NCBI GenBank assembly: GCA_013396995.1
Contig: VWZP01002200.1
Coordinates: forward strand, 124,001 to 188,000
Reading direction: 5' to 3'
Source of the DNA: Dicaeum eximium
Lineage: Eukaryota; Chordata; Aves; Passeriformes; Dicaeidae
Length of the DNA stretch: 64,000 bases
The notes under the pieces were generated by a model. The model saw nothing but the letters and a program-made list of their open reading frames with translations, was not told where the DNA came from and searched no databases. The position numbers were made by a program, and so were the translations under genes. Of the stretch, positions 13,230-25,100 are shown piece by piece. Position 1 is the first letter of the stretch, and each line of letters opens with the position of its first letter.

Positions 13230-13914
13230 AACAGCGCGGCGTGTTACTTTTCGAGCAGAAAACGGCGAGGATCCCAATGGCCCGAGCGGCCCCGGGCGGG
13301 CAGGCGCTGCGCAGCNNNNNNNNNNNNNNNNNNNNNNNNNNNNNNNNNNNNNNNNNNNNNNNNNNNNNNNNNNNNNNNNNNNNNNNNNNNNNNNNNNNNN
13401 NNNNNNNNNNNNNNNNNNNNNNNNNNNNNNNNNNNNNNNNNNNNNNNNNNNNNNNNNNNNNNNNNNNNNNNNNNNNNNNNNNNTCGGGCCTGGATCGCCA
13501 CGCCAAGGCCGCCGCAGGGTGAGGAGAGCGGGCGGCGGCGGGGCCGGGGCCGCGGAGGCGGGCGGGCCACGGCGGGCCCGGGCGGGCGGCGCTGCCCAGC
13601 GCCCCGGCAGCGGCAGTGGGGGCTGCCGCCGCCAGGCTCCTCTGCGGTCGGGGTGGTTCAAAGGCAGCCCGTGGGCTCTGCCGGGGTTCTCCGCTGCAGA
13701 TCCGAGGGGTCGGTGTTCCCGCATTAGCCCAGCTGGGCAGGAACTGGGTTTGAGCCTCTTCCCTCTCTCTGCCGCCGACTGAACAGGGAGCCTGCATCGA
13801 CTGGGATCAGCCGCTGGAAGCTCTGGGTAGGTGGGATGAGTCCAGGCCTCCGTGCCGTCCCAGCGTGTTGAACAGCGAGTGGTTAACACTGCTTCAGCCT
13901 GCGCTCACTCGGAG
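13230..13914 (+). promoter_or_regulatory. UBA6: CpG island, presumed UBA6 promoter and non-coding first exon
   Basis: GC content and CpG density rise sharply in otherwise AT-rich DNA, on both sides of an N run. UBA6 exon 2 starts 2.2 kb downstream and has a splice acceptor before its ATG, so a 5' non-coding exon must exist, and this is the only CpG island upstream. A good donor (GGAG|GTAAGA) at 13914/13915 could end that exon, but the real exon could lie partly in the gap. The transcription start cannot be placed. Confidence 0.65.
13316..13483. other. Assembly gap (168 N)
   Basis: A run of 168 undetermined bases lies in the most GC-rich part of the window. Such gaps are typical where short-read coverage fails in avian GC-rich promoters. 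The long open frames on both strands across this gap are artefacts of N and high GC, not genes. Confidence 0.98.
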
Positions 13915-16137
13915 GTAAGAACACTGAAACCAGCACACCGCCACAGCTCCTGTGCCTTTGCTGCTCTTCAGAGCATCTTAGTCCTTCCTGGTAACATGTA
14001 GCTTCTCGATTTGTTCCTGGGTTATGTCATGCAAGCAGCTTAGGCTTTAAAAAATGAAGAACTTAACTTAAACAGTTAAATACAAGGCTGATATTAAAAG
14101 TGATAGTTAACTGATAGGCTTTTAAAAGGAAACAGACAAGTGTATAAATGCTGAGCCTCTGATAAGAACTAGGACATAATGTTAGAATGACTTTTTTACA
14201 TGCATTTCTTTGAAACAGATTCAATACCCGTGGAACAAAAGTGAGAAATTGATGCAGAAATACATTATCTTGGATGCTGAAATACATTAACCAAGTTTGT
14301 CCTATAGTTGCTTGACCATAGTGTCATAAAATCCTCCTTGTGGAAGGAGATATTTTGCTCTACCTGATGGGTGCACTGGGAGCATCTCAGTGTTGTAACT
14401 ATGACTACAGGAGGAGAATGGGGAATTAAAAAGTATATTGAAAGAGCCACTGTCAAATCAGTCTGTATGAAACAGGTGGCTGAGTTTCTCTTGCCAGTTG
14501 ATCACACTTCCTAGTTGTTTACAAAAGATTGTTTGGGAGGGCGTAGAGATTGAGATGGCTGCCAGCAACCACAGCAGTGGAAGCTGAGCATTTTTATCCA
14601 GGGGTGGTTCACCTTCCCCATCTAAGTACCACAGTCCTTTTATGTTGTGTAGTCCCAGAGTGCCTGTGCTGTTTGTGGAGGAGCAGAACAGCTCTGGTCT
14701 GAGATGGCTTGCTTTGAAGGGGATTTCCAGTCTTGTGTCTCAGGCAGTGGCTGAAATGAAGACTCTTATTTAAGCAGGGACTGAAGCCTGTGACTGTAAG
14801 ATGTGGTGTGTTGCACTCTGGCTTGAGATCTAGCTCTAGTAAAATGGTCATTGCTTGTCTTCAGCCCATGTGATGTCAAGGGCATGGGAGCTGCTGAAGA
14901 GGTTGGTGGTGTGGACTGTGATGGAGCTGCCTCATGCTGATTGCCTTGAGTGCTCACTGAAGTGTAGGAGTTAATAGCCACACTGTGGAAGAGCTTTGTG
15001 GATGAGATTTGTGGCCTGTGTCCAATGTAACTCTGTCCCTTGCTGTGCTATTTCAGTGCTTTCTGAAAACCAAAAGGACAAATTTTGGGTCAGAATGTTG
15101 CAGTCTCCACGTTGTGACAGGCTGCAGGTGCCATACTTTAGAAGTGTTAAAATGTTTGCTGAAGTCACCTGAACAGTGAATAGGAATTAGATTTTGGGCA
15201 GGTTTGAAAGCTGCTTTAGGGTATATCTGTGCTCTCCTAAAAAAATGTCCTTAGTATGTCTGGGCCCTTACTTTTCAGTCTCAGGAGAGAGGGTTGTCAG
15301 CTGTGTGTAGTTTCCAAGGCAGTTTGTGGAAGGCTGAAATAAGATATGTGACCCAGAACATTAGTTCCTATCACTGCTACAAAAGTACACACAGGGTCTG
15401 TTTGGGTCATCCTGTGCTTGGTGGCAGTCTCCTGCCAGGTTCAAGAAGCACCAGTTCCCAGTGTGCATAAGTAAGAAACAAGGTGCCCAGGGGCAGCTTG
15501 TTCCTAATCCTGGTGCTTAGTTATCACCAACTTAACAATGGAAACATCCTTGTTAATGGCTGAAGGCCTTAATAGCATTAATTATGTTTTTTCTTACAAT
15601 CATATCAAACTGTCTAACTGCATGTCTTAATTAAATCTTTGGGTGTTGGTTTCTTCAGTTAGCTGAAACTCTTGTTTGTTAAGGGTTTTCAATTAACATA
15701 GAAATAATGCAGTATAAATGCCTGTTTCTAGGCATTCAGTGATCTTCTGTCTTCTTTTCAAAAAAACCCACTGATCAGATACATACAAGTTGATCAGCTT
15801 GGAGCTCTTAATATAAAATGAAGTTGCTCTTTCAGTAAGGCTAACTGTGGCAAATATAATAAGTAAGTCTTGCATTTCCTCATTGGAGAAATTAATGTCT
15901 GTTTGTATTTTGAAAGCATTTATTGAAGATTTGCATGTTTTTGTCTTCTGGCTGGTGTGTGTTTTCCTTACCCAGGTGCTGTGATGTTCCACAGGCTTCT
16001 TAATGTTCAAAGTGATTCCTGTGTAACATCACTTTTTTCAGTTCCTTTAATGAAGAACTGAGTGGGGCAGCGAGGGGGTGCCAGCTGTGAAATGGCATCT
16101 GACATAACCAGCTCATTTCTTTTTGTAACCTTTCTAG

Positions 16138-19100
16138 TGTGAACAAATCACATTGAATCATGGCAGCAGACTCAATGGAAATTGATGATGCTTTGTATAG
16201 GTAAGATTGTCTGATTTTTAATCGTTGCTCCTGACTTTTCAAGAACACTTACATTTACATGCAGTAATGTTATAATTTCATTCACCCCTCAGCCTTTGCT
16301 GTGCTTCTCTGGTGTTGTGTCACTTTACTTTTTGGCAGTAGCCTCATGAAAGTTATTGTTTTCCTTGATTAAAAAGGGGATGTTTAGAATGTTATAAGTT
16401 TAATTGTACAGTTGGACGTTAGGACTCTTCCAGATTTCAGGATCTGACTACAAAAGCTGTGTCACCCTCTGTTTTGAAGATTTCTGATAACAAAGAAATT
16501 CTTTTGCATGCTTGTGTCTTCAATAGTTAATTCCAAGAACTTTGTTTATCCTGAAGAAGTTTTGCACTGATTTAAAATTATAACTGTTTTTATCTTCTCT
16601 AAAACCTGGCACTGACAAGGTCTGACTAATAAATGCGTTTCGCTGTACGCATTGTGAGTGCAAATCTTATGTTTGAGTCATAAACATTTGAATTTTTTAG
16701 AAGTTTTTTAATGACTGGGAATTCTTTACTTGCTTTAATATGCTCTTGACTTTGTGTTACCTTGTTTTGATCTGAATTTGTCTTTGCTATAGTCGCCAGA
16801 GGTATGTTCTTGGGGACACAGCAATGCAGAAGATGGCTCAGTCCCACGTGTTCCTGAGTGGTATAGGTGGCCTTGGTGTGGAGATTGGTAAGTTAGGTAA
16901 CATTTCTTTATGAAGACACAAGTATGTGTAAACATACTGTCCCAGAATACTTGTAACCTTTAAATTTAAATATAATAAGCATATCTGAGCTGTCTGAGTG
17001 AATTTATGTGAATATGCATGTTACTAACATTGCAGATGTAGGAAAGATCCTGGGCTTAAGTTCTCATTTTACTAGAACAACACTTCAAATTTTACTTTAA
17101 AATGTGCTTCCATAAGCCAGATTGCTTTACCCAAATTTTGTGTCCTGGGTGAAGGTTTAGGGTAGGAAATCCAAGTTACTCCTTTAGGCATCAGTATCAA
17201 TGAATGTATTAAAGGAACAGCTATGGCCCAAATTTTTCCCATGTATGAAATGGGTGTGTGTAGGAGAACAGAACTATTTGGTGAAAATGCACAACTGCCC
17301 TGATACAAGAGACTCCTTAACAATTTCCCTTACTCCTCATGAGCAAGACTTGTTTTGGCTGGTTTGTGCCTGGGGTAGTACTCCTTCAGTTGGCTCTAGT
17401 GGTTCTCTGCAGCAGATGCCAGCACAGAGTCATGGGGTTTTAAAGTTTATTGTCATTACTATCTCTGTAATCACAATTGTGGGATGAACAGATGACAAAT
17501 GTAGAGAGTGTTTTTAACCTTGGTTATGTTATTTTGCTTTCTGGAGTGCTGTAGAATGCTTGAGCCAAATATAAAAGAGACAAAACCCTTAAGCTATGAA
17601 GTTCTTAACAATTAAATACTGTTGTTGTCCACCTGAATAACTATCCAGTTACAGATTTGCAAGTAACCTGCAATAGTCCCTTTCTCTGGTTTGCTTTGTT
17701 TTTGTTTTTTCAGCCAAAAACATCATTCTGGCCGGGGTAAAGGTATGGAAAAAAGTTCTGTTGTTGGGTATTCTTGGGTAAGCATGAGAAAAAGGCAAAA
17801 CACTACTAGCTAATAATCTAAAGTTTCTGAATCTGCTTTTCAGTAGAAGGGTTGCAAAACATTTGAGAACCTAGGGGTGAAAACTTTGAATAATCTGGAT
17901 TATTGAAATCAGAATCTCATGTTAATGTCCACTGCACTCTGAAATAGCTCATAAAATATTTTAGCCAGCTGCTGATTAAATACTGAATCCTTTTGTATGA
18001 AGTGGCTTCTCTGAAATGGAGTGGTCCAAACTTGAAAGCCAAACTATTCAAAATATGTTATCTTATTTTGTCATCCTTTAGAATCCTTTTGTGTAGACAT
18101 TAGAGTGGTTGGGTGTTTTAATACAACAACTGCTTTTGTGCTGCTGGGATTAATTTTATTAGCAAGAAGCCTTTTAAAACTCTTCTTTCCAATAGAAAAA
18201 AAATCAAATTAGTCTAATAATTTTCAGATCACAATTGCCCCTGTATCACAGTCTGGCAAAAATCATCCTTGATATTTAAATGCTGTCTGTTATCAGTGCA
18301 AACTGGGAGGAAAATGCTGAATGAAGTGCATGTTGCAGATGTGTCTTGCTCTCTCAAACAGTAAGAGTTTTCTTGGGAAAGAGGTTGGAAGAGCTTGTTC
18401 TTATATGTGCTGCAACTAAACCTTCTGCAGTGTTAGTCCTCCAACATTTTATGTGGGGCTTAATCCATGCTTTTGGGTGCTGTGATCTTGTATATTTCTT
18501 CCAGAAAATGCTTTTTGACAAACTTTCTTAGGCTCTTACAGTTCATGACACCAAGCACTGCACAAAATGGGATTTGGGGATCAACTTCTTCATCCATGAA
18601 GATGATATTACCAGTCAAAGGAACAGGTTGGTGAAGTCTTTCAAGTGAGAGAGGACTGAGCTTGACAGTCTCATCAGCATCAAAAATAGCAGTTTGTTGT
18701 CCAAGAGCTGGTAGTACATATCAAATACCTGTTAAACAGTTTCTCTGGAGTTGCTGGCTGTGAGTACAGTGCTCAGGTAGATATTGGAGGAAGTCTAGAC
18801 TGGGACTGAAGTTCACAAGTGTCCCTGCTTGTAATGCAAATTTAGTAGTGGGGGCCAGCATGCGTTTCTTCCTTGGGCCTTCTCAGCCACGTGTGCAAGA
18901 CTGGACAACGGCCAGGAGAGCAGACCATCCACGTGGGATGTTGGACACAGCAGTTTGGCTCAGTCCTGCTAGGAATTGAAGTGTGAATAAATGAGTTGTT
19001 GGTTGTTGGCAGGAGACATTGTGAGGGTCTCTTGTAGGGCATGTGTAGTATGAAATTCTGCATTGAAAATACAGTTTTGTAGATACGTAAAAAATTGAAA

Positions 19101-22100
19101 ATTGCTTTTCTTTCAGGGCTGAGGCCACACTTCCTCGGATTGCAGAACTCAATCCATATGTCCATGTAGCAGCATCAACTATGCCACTAGATGAAACCAC
19201 AGATCTGTCTTTCCTAAAGCACTACCAGGTGTGTCACTCTTAAAGCAGTTGTATGTGTATTCGTGTATTTAGCTCAGAGCATACAACTTGGATTTTTTAT
19301 GTAAGTAAATAGAATGAAGAACTTTGAAGTATATTTTGAGATGGTGTAAAAAAACCAGTAGGTCTTGTATTTGGACTGATGAAGTGTTGTGCTTGTTTTT
19401 TACAAGACTGGAACAGTGGGTTTGTGTTCCCACCACTTTCTTAGTACTATGCTTAGTACTATTCCACTCTTACTATGGAACTTGCTATGACAATAAATAT
19501 CTAACTGGGGTCGCTGTACAAGTTTTTTTCTTTGAAGGTGAAACTGTGACCTTTCTTTGCAGCTACATAGCACAGATGTTCTACATATATTCTGTGCTGT
19601 ATTCCAGGCAGCAGAAGCTCAAGCTATATATTTAGATAATTCATGTATGTATGTATGTAATGAAATGTAAGTGCCTCTGTGGTGGAGTGAGGGCACTTGC
19701 AGTTGTTCAGTCAGCTGTCTCCTGCCTGTGTGCATGGCTCAGTGTGAGTGGGGTACTTTTACTGTGTGCCTTACATACAAGCACACCAAGTTTCTGAATG
19801 TCCCAGCTACAGCAGCCATGTGTAACTGAATGGGTTGCAGTGCATGTGCCTTGGAACCCAGTACTGTCCTAGGCATTAAAGGAGTGTGTGTAGGAATTCT
19901 GTGTCTGCAATTTTATGACCACAAATACTGGAAGCCTATGCAGACTTCTTGGTGTGCACTGATGAGTTATTATTTGTGTTTGTTTTTTAGCTTTAATCCT
20001 AAAATTCAAAATCAACATTTTTGGTGAGATATCCATAACTGTTTTGGTAAATATTCTAATTGGATTTTGAGTTCCACAGCTGCAGTTAAAAAAAAACAAA
20101 AACAAAAAACCAAACAAAAACCTGAGAATTTGCTGTTCCTGTTCTTAGTAATTTTGTTTCCAGAACTTGTGGGATGGTAACAAATCTGTTTCAATGAGAA
20201 AACTTCCTCAAGACTGCTTTCTCTTAAGTGTGGAGGATAGGAGTCAGGACACTTAAGTAACTTACTCCAGGTACTACATTTTCCCATAGCCTGAAGATAC
20301 TGATTACTTTCAATGTCTTAGAAGTATTTCTGTTCTTGTTCACAGTGTGTCATATTGACTGAAGTAAGTCTGTTGCTGCAGAAGAAGATTAATGACTTTT
20401 GTCATGCTCAGCAGCCACCTATTAAGGTAACAGAAAAAATACAACACATTGATAATCTGTACAGTGGGCATTCTGGACCTCCAGGGTGTTCTTTCCAAAA
20501 ATGGAGATAGCTAGCTATGAGGTATATACTTCAATGCAGAGGGCATGTTGATGGTGCAGCAGGAGTTTTGGGAATACAGTGCTGCTACTGGTATTATCTG
20601 AATACCAGCACAGGTAACCACTGCTTGGTCCTTAGTTAAAAAGCAATTGTGGTAAAGAAATAGTTTCCACTGTTAACTCAAAATGGTTCTGAAAGAATGT
20701 GCTGAGCCTGAAGGACATGCTGAGGCTGAATGTAAGAGAAGTAGAAATGGCAGCATTTCACTGTGTAGTGATGTTACTCTTGTGTTGTGAATGGGCTCAG
20801 AAATGCTCCTGCAGGTTCAAGGTCTGTTGTCAGTGCCGTGCTATATAGTGTGGCCTGAGTACACAACAGGTTTCCACTGTAGAATGAAACCTGCTGGCCT
20901 TCAGCAAGGTCCAGTGTGAGGCATCATATCTTTGGATTGTGCTGTTCTAGGGATTCTCATGATTTTTACTTTCTCTTGTAGTTCATCAGTGCAGATGTGT
21001 ATGGAGTATGTTCACGTTTGTTCTGTGACTTTGGTGATGAATTTGAAGTGCTGGATACAACAGGAGAGGAGCCAAAGGAGATCTTCATTTCAAATATAAC
21101 ACAAGTAAGGGATAAAAGTCATTGTGTTGCTTTAACTATATTTGAAAGGACTCATTATTGGCTCTTTGAAAAGGAGAGTGCCAGAGTGCTTCACTTGAGC
21201 AGCCTGCAAAGCAATTTAAAATTGGCACTGTAAGAGGAGCAAAGTCACTTTGGTTACTTTGTTCTTACCATTGCCTTCTGGTTGTTACTTACTGTGTAAC
21301 ACACAATAATGATTTTTTTGATTGGAGAGAGAGAAAGAAATGAGAACATGTGGAAAGAAGAGGATGTAACTTTGGTGTGGGAATAGGTTAAGTCTTCTAA
21401 GGAAGTGTGAAAATAGGTGTGAAAAGAGCCCTTTTCATAAGAAACTGCAGCACTTACAGGCGAGCTACTGGAATAATCAAGGGGATCGAGAGTGTATTTT
21501 GAAAAGAAATGTAAAGGTTTCTTTTAACCTACCAAAGCAGAGGCAATGAGAAGGGGATATTATTGCTAGTACTTCCCATGCAGAATGTAAGGATGTCCTT
21601 TTAATCTTGTATTACTGTTTTATAAAGGGAAATTACTTTAGGTTCTTTTTTCAGTTCTGGAAGTGCAGACAGTAATCTCACTCTTATCTCCAATCTAGAT
21701 ACAGTAATAACTAATCTAGGAGGGGTTGTACAGTAAGTTGGGTTTGGTCTGGATTAAAGCTTATGATATGATGATTTGGGTAGCCTGTTCCTTGGTGCCT
21801 TTAAAAGGGAATGGATGACTTGGTTGTTCTCATTAATTACATAAGGAGTACACAGCTGAGTTTCGTGGCTTGTGCTGATTACCTGCCAAGTCAAGGAATG
21901 AATATATATTTGTGTATATGTCCTGTGTTTAAAAATCTGATATTTAAATTTAGTTGTATCTTCTTCCACTCTGAAGTGTAAAACTGATGAGAATTAAAAC
22001 TCAGTGCCATCAAGTGGCTGTTCTTGTCCCATAGGGTCAAGGTGGCACTGTGTCCCTTAATCTGAGCAGAATTTTCTCCAGTCAACTCCCTTGCTGTTGT

Positions 22101-25100
22101 TCATTGTCCATGGAGAATGTGGTCCACTGTAATTAAGTTCTGTGCAACTTAACTGAAATCTTTCTTATACTGAGGACTCAGGAAGGGATGAGAGGAGACT
22201 TTACAGGCCAGGCTTGTTTGCAAATCCATCAGGTTATAGCCTGAGGTGCAGCACAAGGTCTTAATGAGCTGTGTTCAAACTGCAGTGAGGTGTCTGTGTG
22301 CATGGCAGGTTGGCATCACATCCCATAACGGGATGAGGTGTTGTCTGAGATTCCTGCAAGTGTAAGCTTGTCTGTGACCTGCTGAAGCTGTCTCTCCTGT
22401 GTGCTATCCAGCTTTTTAAGCTTCCAAACTTTCAAGAATGAGTTTGGATGTCCTTTCTAAGGATATCAAACAGAAAGGAAGCATGGAATAATAAGGACCA
22501 TTCACAAGACTTTATTTTTTAATGCCTCTGAAAATTTCTTTACACATAGGGACTAATTTTAGTTTGGAAAAACTACTGCTACTATTTCAGAACATAACAA
22601 TGGGTTTGATAGCTGACAGCTAGCAAATGCAGTTTGCTGACGTCCTGAGAACTGAAAACAGTGAAAATGAGAAAGTTTGTGTTGTAGAAACACTGTTAAA
22701 TTGAAAATCATAGAACTGAAAAAGTTGTCATAGGTAACACTTGCTGTGACAGAAATGAGATGTTAAAAGTATTAGAGATTGCAGTTTCACTAGACAGAAA
22801 GCTATGTGCCTGCAATACAACATGACCCCTTTGCATGAGAGACTTTCCTCCTTGCTGACTGCCATTTTTTATTTCAGTCAAATCCTGGGATTGTCACTTG
22901 CCTCGAAAATCATCCACACAGGCTTGAAACAGGACAGTTCTTAACATTTCGGGAAGTTAATGGAATGTCGTGCTTGAATGGATCCACACACCAGATAACA
23001 GGTAAACTGCTGCTGACTCATTTGCAAGGCCTGATTTAGCCACTGCAGTGTTAGTTACCATAGTCAGAGGAGTGCTGGGTTGTGCAGACCTCCAGTGAGC
23101 TTGCGCAAAAAGATTGCTTTTTGGTGCAGAGGTCTTCGTGGTGTTGTTTTGGTGGCATTTCCATTTAGTAAAGTCAACCTGAACTCATCTTGCTGCTTAA
23201 GGACTCAATGGAATTGCTCAGCTCAAACTGGTGGAATCTAGTTGCCAGCCTCTGAGCTGACTATCATTCATCTGCTGATGAAACTGATTTGGTATTTGGA
23301 GGGTCTCATAATGCCTGTGCTTCTGTCATGGTTTTGAATGCCACTTGGTGTGTCACTGTTTGCCTTGTAGCTTTTTTGAGCGACAGTTTAAATGTACAGG
23401 GATGAATTGACAACATTCTAAGAAGGCTTTTGAAATTATTTTCATGATTTACATTTACTCTGCTTTGTTCTACTTCATGCATATCTCAAGGCATTCTACT
23501 TGGTTCCTTTTGGATGCTGGAGAATTTTCCAGTTCTCAGATCTGAATGTCTGTTTGTTTGGAGCAGAAGACAGGGCAAGTGGGTGGGGGTTGGTTGTTTG
23601 TTTTTAACTGTTTTGTGGTGTGAGACAAAAAACAGTACCCTTGAAGCATGTGCTTGAATCTGTTTCCTCTAGGCCCTTGCATTTTGCTAGAACTGATGCT
23701 GCAGTCAGTTCCTTCCTCCTATTCATGGTTTAGCTTTTGGTTTTTCCATGAATTAACAATTTTTCTGTATTTTTGCCTTACGTAAATGACACTTCCTGTG
23801 TATGAGGGGCAAGATGTGACAAAATGCTCCAGCTGCCTTTTTGGATTACCTGTAGTTCTCATCACAGGGCTAAAATCCTACTCAGAGCAGTTAATACTGG
23901 ACACTGCTGGGCATATTCTAAAGAAAATAAAACACGATTTCATTTTTGTTACAGAGCTGTGGTCATCAGAATTCTTGTTGAATCTGCTGCCACTTAAAAA
24001 GGCTCATTTCATAACAGATCATGTGAAACTAATGCTTTGTCCCTCTGCCAGTTTCTGGGTTAATCCTGTTAGAAGGATCAGCTGTGCTTATGCTTTCAAA
24101 ACAAGGATGCCCACTGCAAAATTGCAGCACTGAAAAAAGGACTGGCAAATCCCCACTTCGTTGTATACAGAACTGTAGCATCCAATGACTCTTTGAATTA
24201 TCTGTCACTGTTTATTCTCTTCCCTTTGCAGTGGTGTCACCTTACTCCTTCAGCATTGGTGATACATCAGAGATGGAGCCTTACCTGCATGGAGGCATAG
24301 CTGTGCAAGTGAAGACACCCAAAATGTGTTACTTTGTAAGTGTGTGCTTGACAGAGCTGGGTTCTCCAGTGTTAATGCTCTGAGCACTGGAAGCAGAGTT
24401 CAGCATGTACATGTTTCCTAGAATTATAGAATGTCCTTTGTTTGGAAGGGACCCACAAGCATCATGGACTCCAGCTCCTGGCTCTGCACAGGACAGCCTT
24501 AAAAATCACACCTGTTTAAAGATGAGTCTTGCCACTAGGATGTGAAACATCTCTCTGACCATTTTTGATAGAACTTGCAGTAGATAATTATTTTTAGCAT
24601 CTAGTGTGGTATGAATAATGAAGAGAGCAATGGCAGTGCTAGTCAGAAAGGATATTTATTTCTTACTCTCTATAGGAAGAGTGTTGTTTTGTCAGGTAGC
24701 AGTGGCTGTTGTGTTCTTAAGTAGTGTGTTGTTGTCATGAATTCTGTTTTTCCAGGAACGGCTGGAGAAGCAGATAACAAATCCATTATGCCTTGTTGCA
24801 GATTTTAGCAAGCCTGAGGTAATTAGCATGTGCGGATTTGGGCATCAGTGCTCTAATAGTAAAAATGTAATCTGTAACTATGTTTAGAATGATATAATTT
24901 TTACCTTTTGCCCTTAATGCTGGGCTTCGTTATTGATGTTTGGCAAAATGCAATGCAGTATAATGTCTAGTTAAAAGATTACTGCACTTTCCAATTTCAG
25001 CTCTAAATTCTTTTGGGGACTCTTCAGTTGGACTTAGTTGAAGTGGGTGCTGAATGTGTGTGAAGGGCATTGCATTACTGACCAATACTTTTTTTAAAAC

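Noticed and set aside
13020..13889. Long open frames on both strands across the N gap
   Set aside because: They exist because N positions cannot create stop codons and the flanks are very GC-rich. Composition is Arg/Pro/Ala-rich without motifs, and several frames and both strands are open at once.
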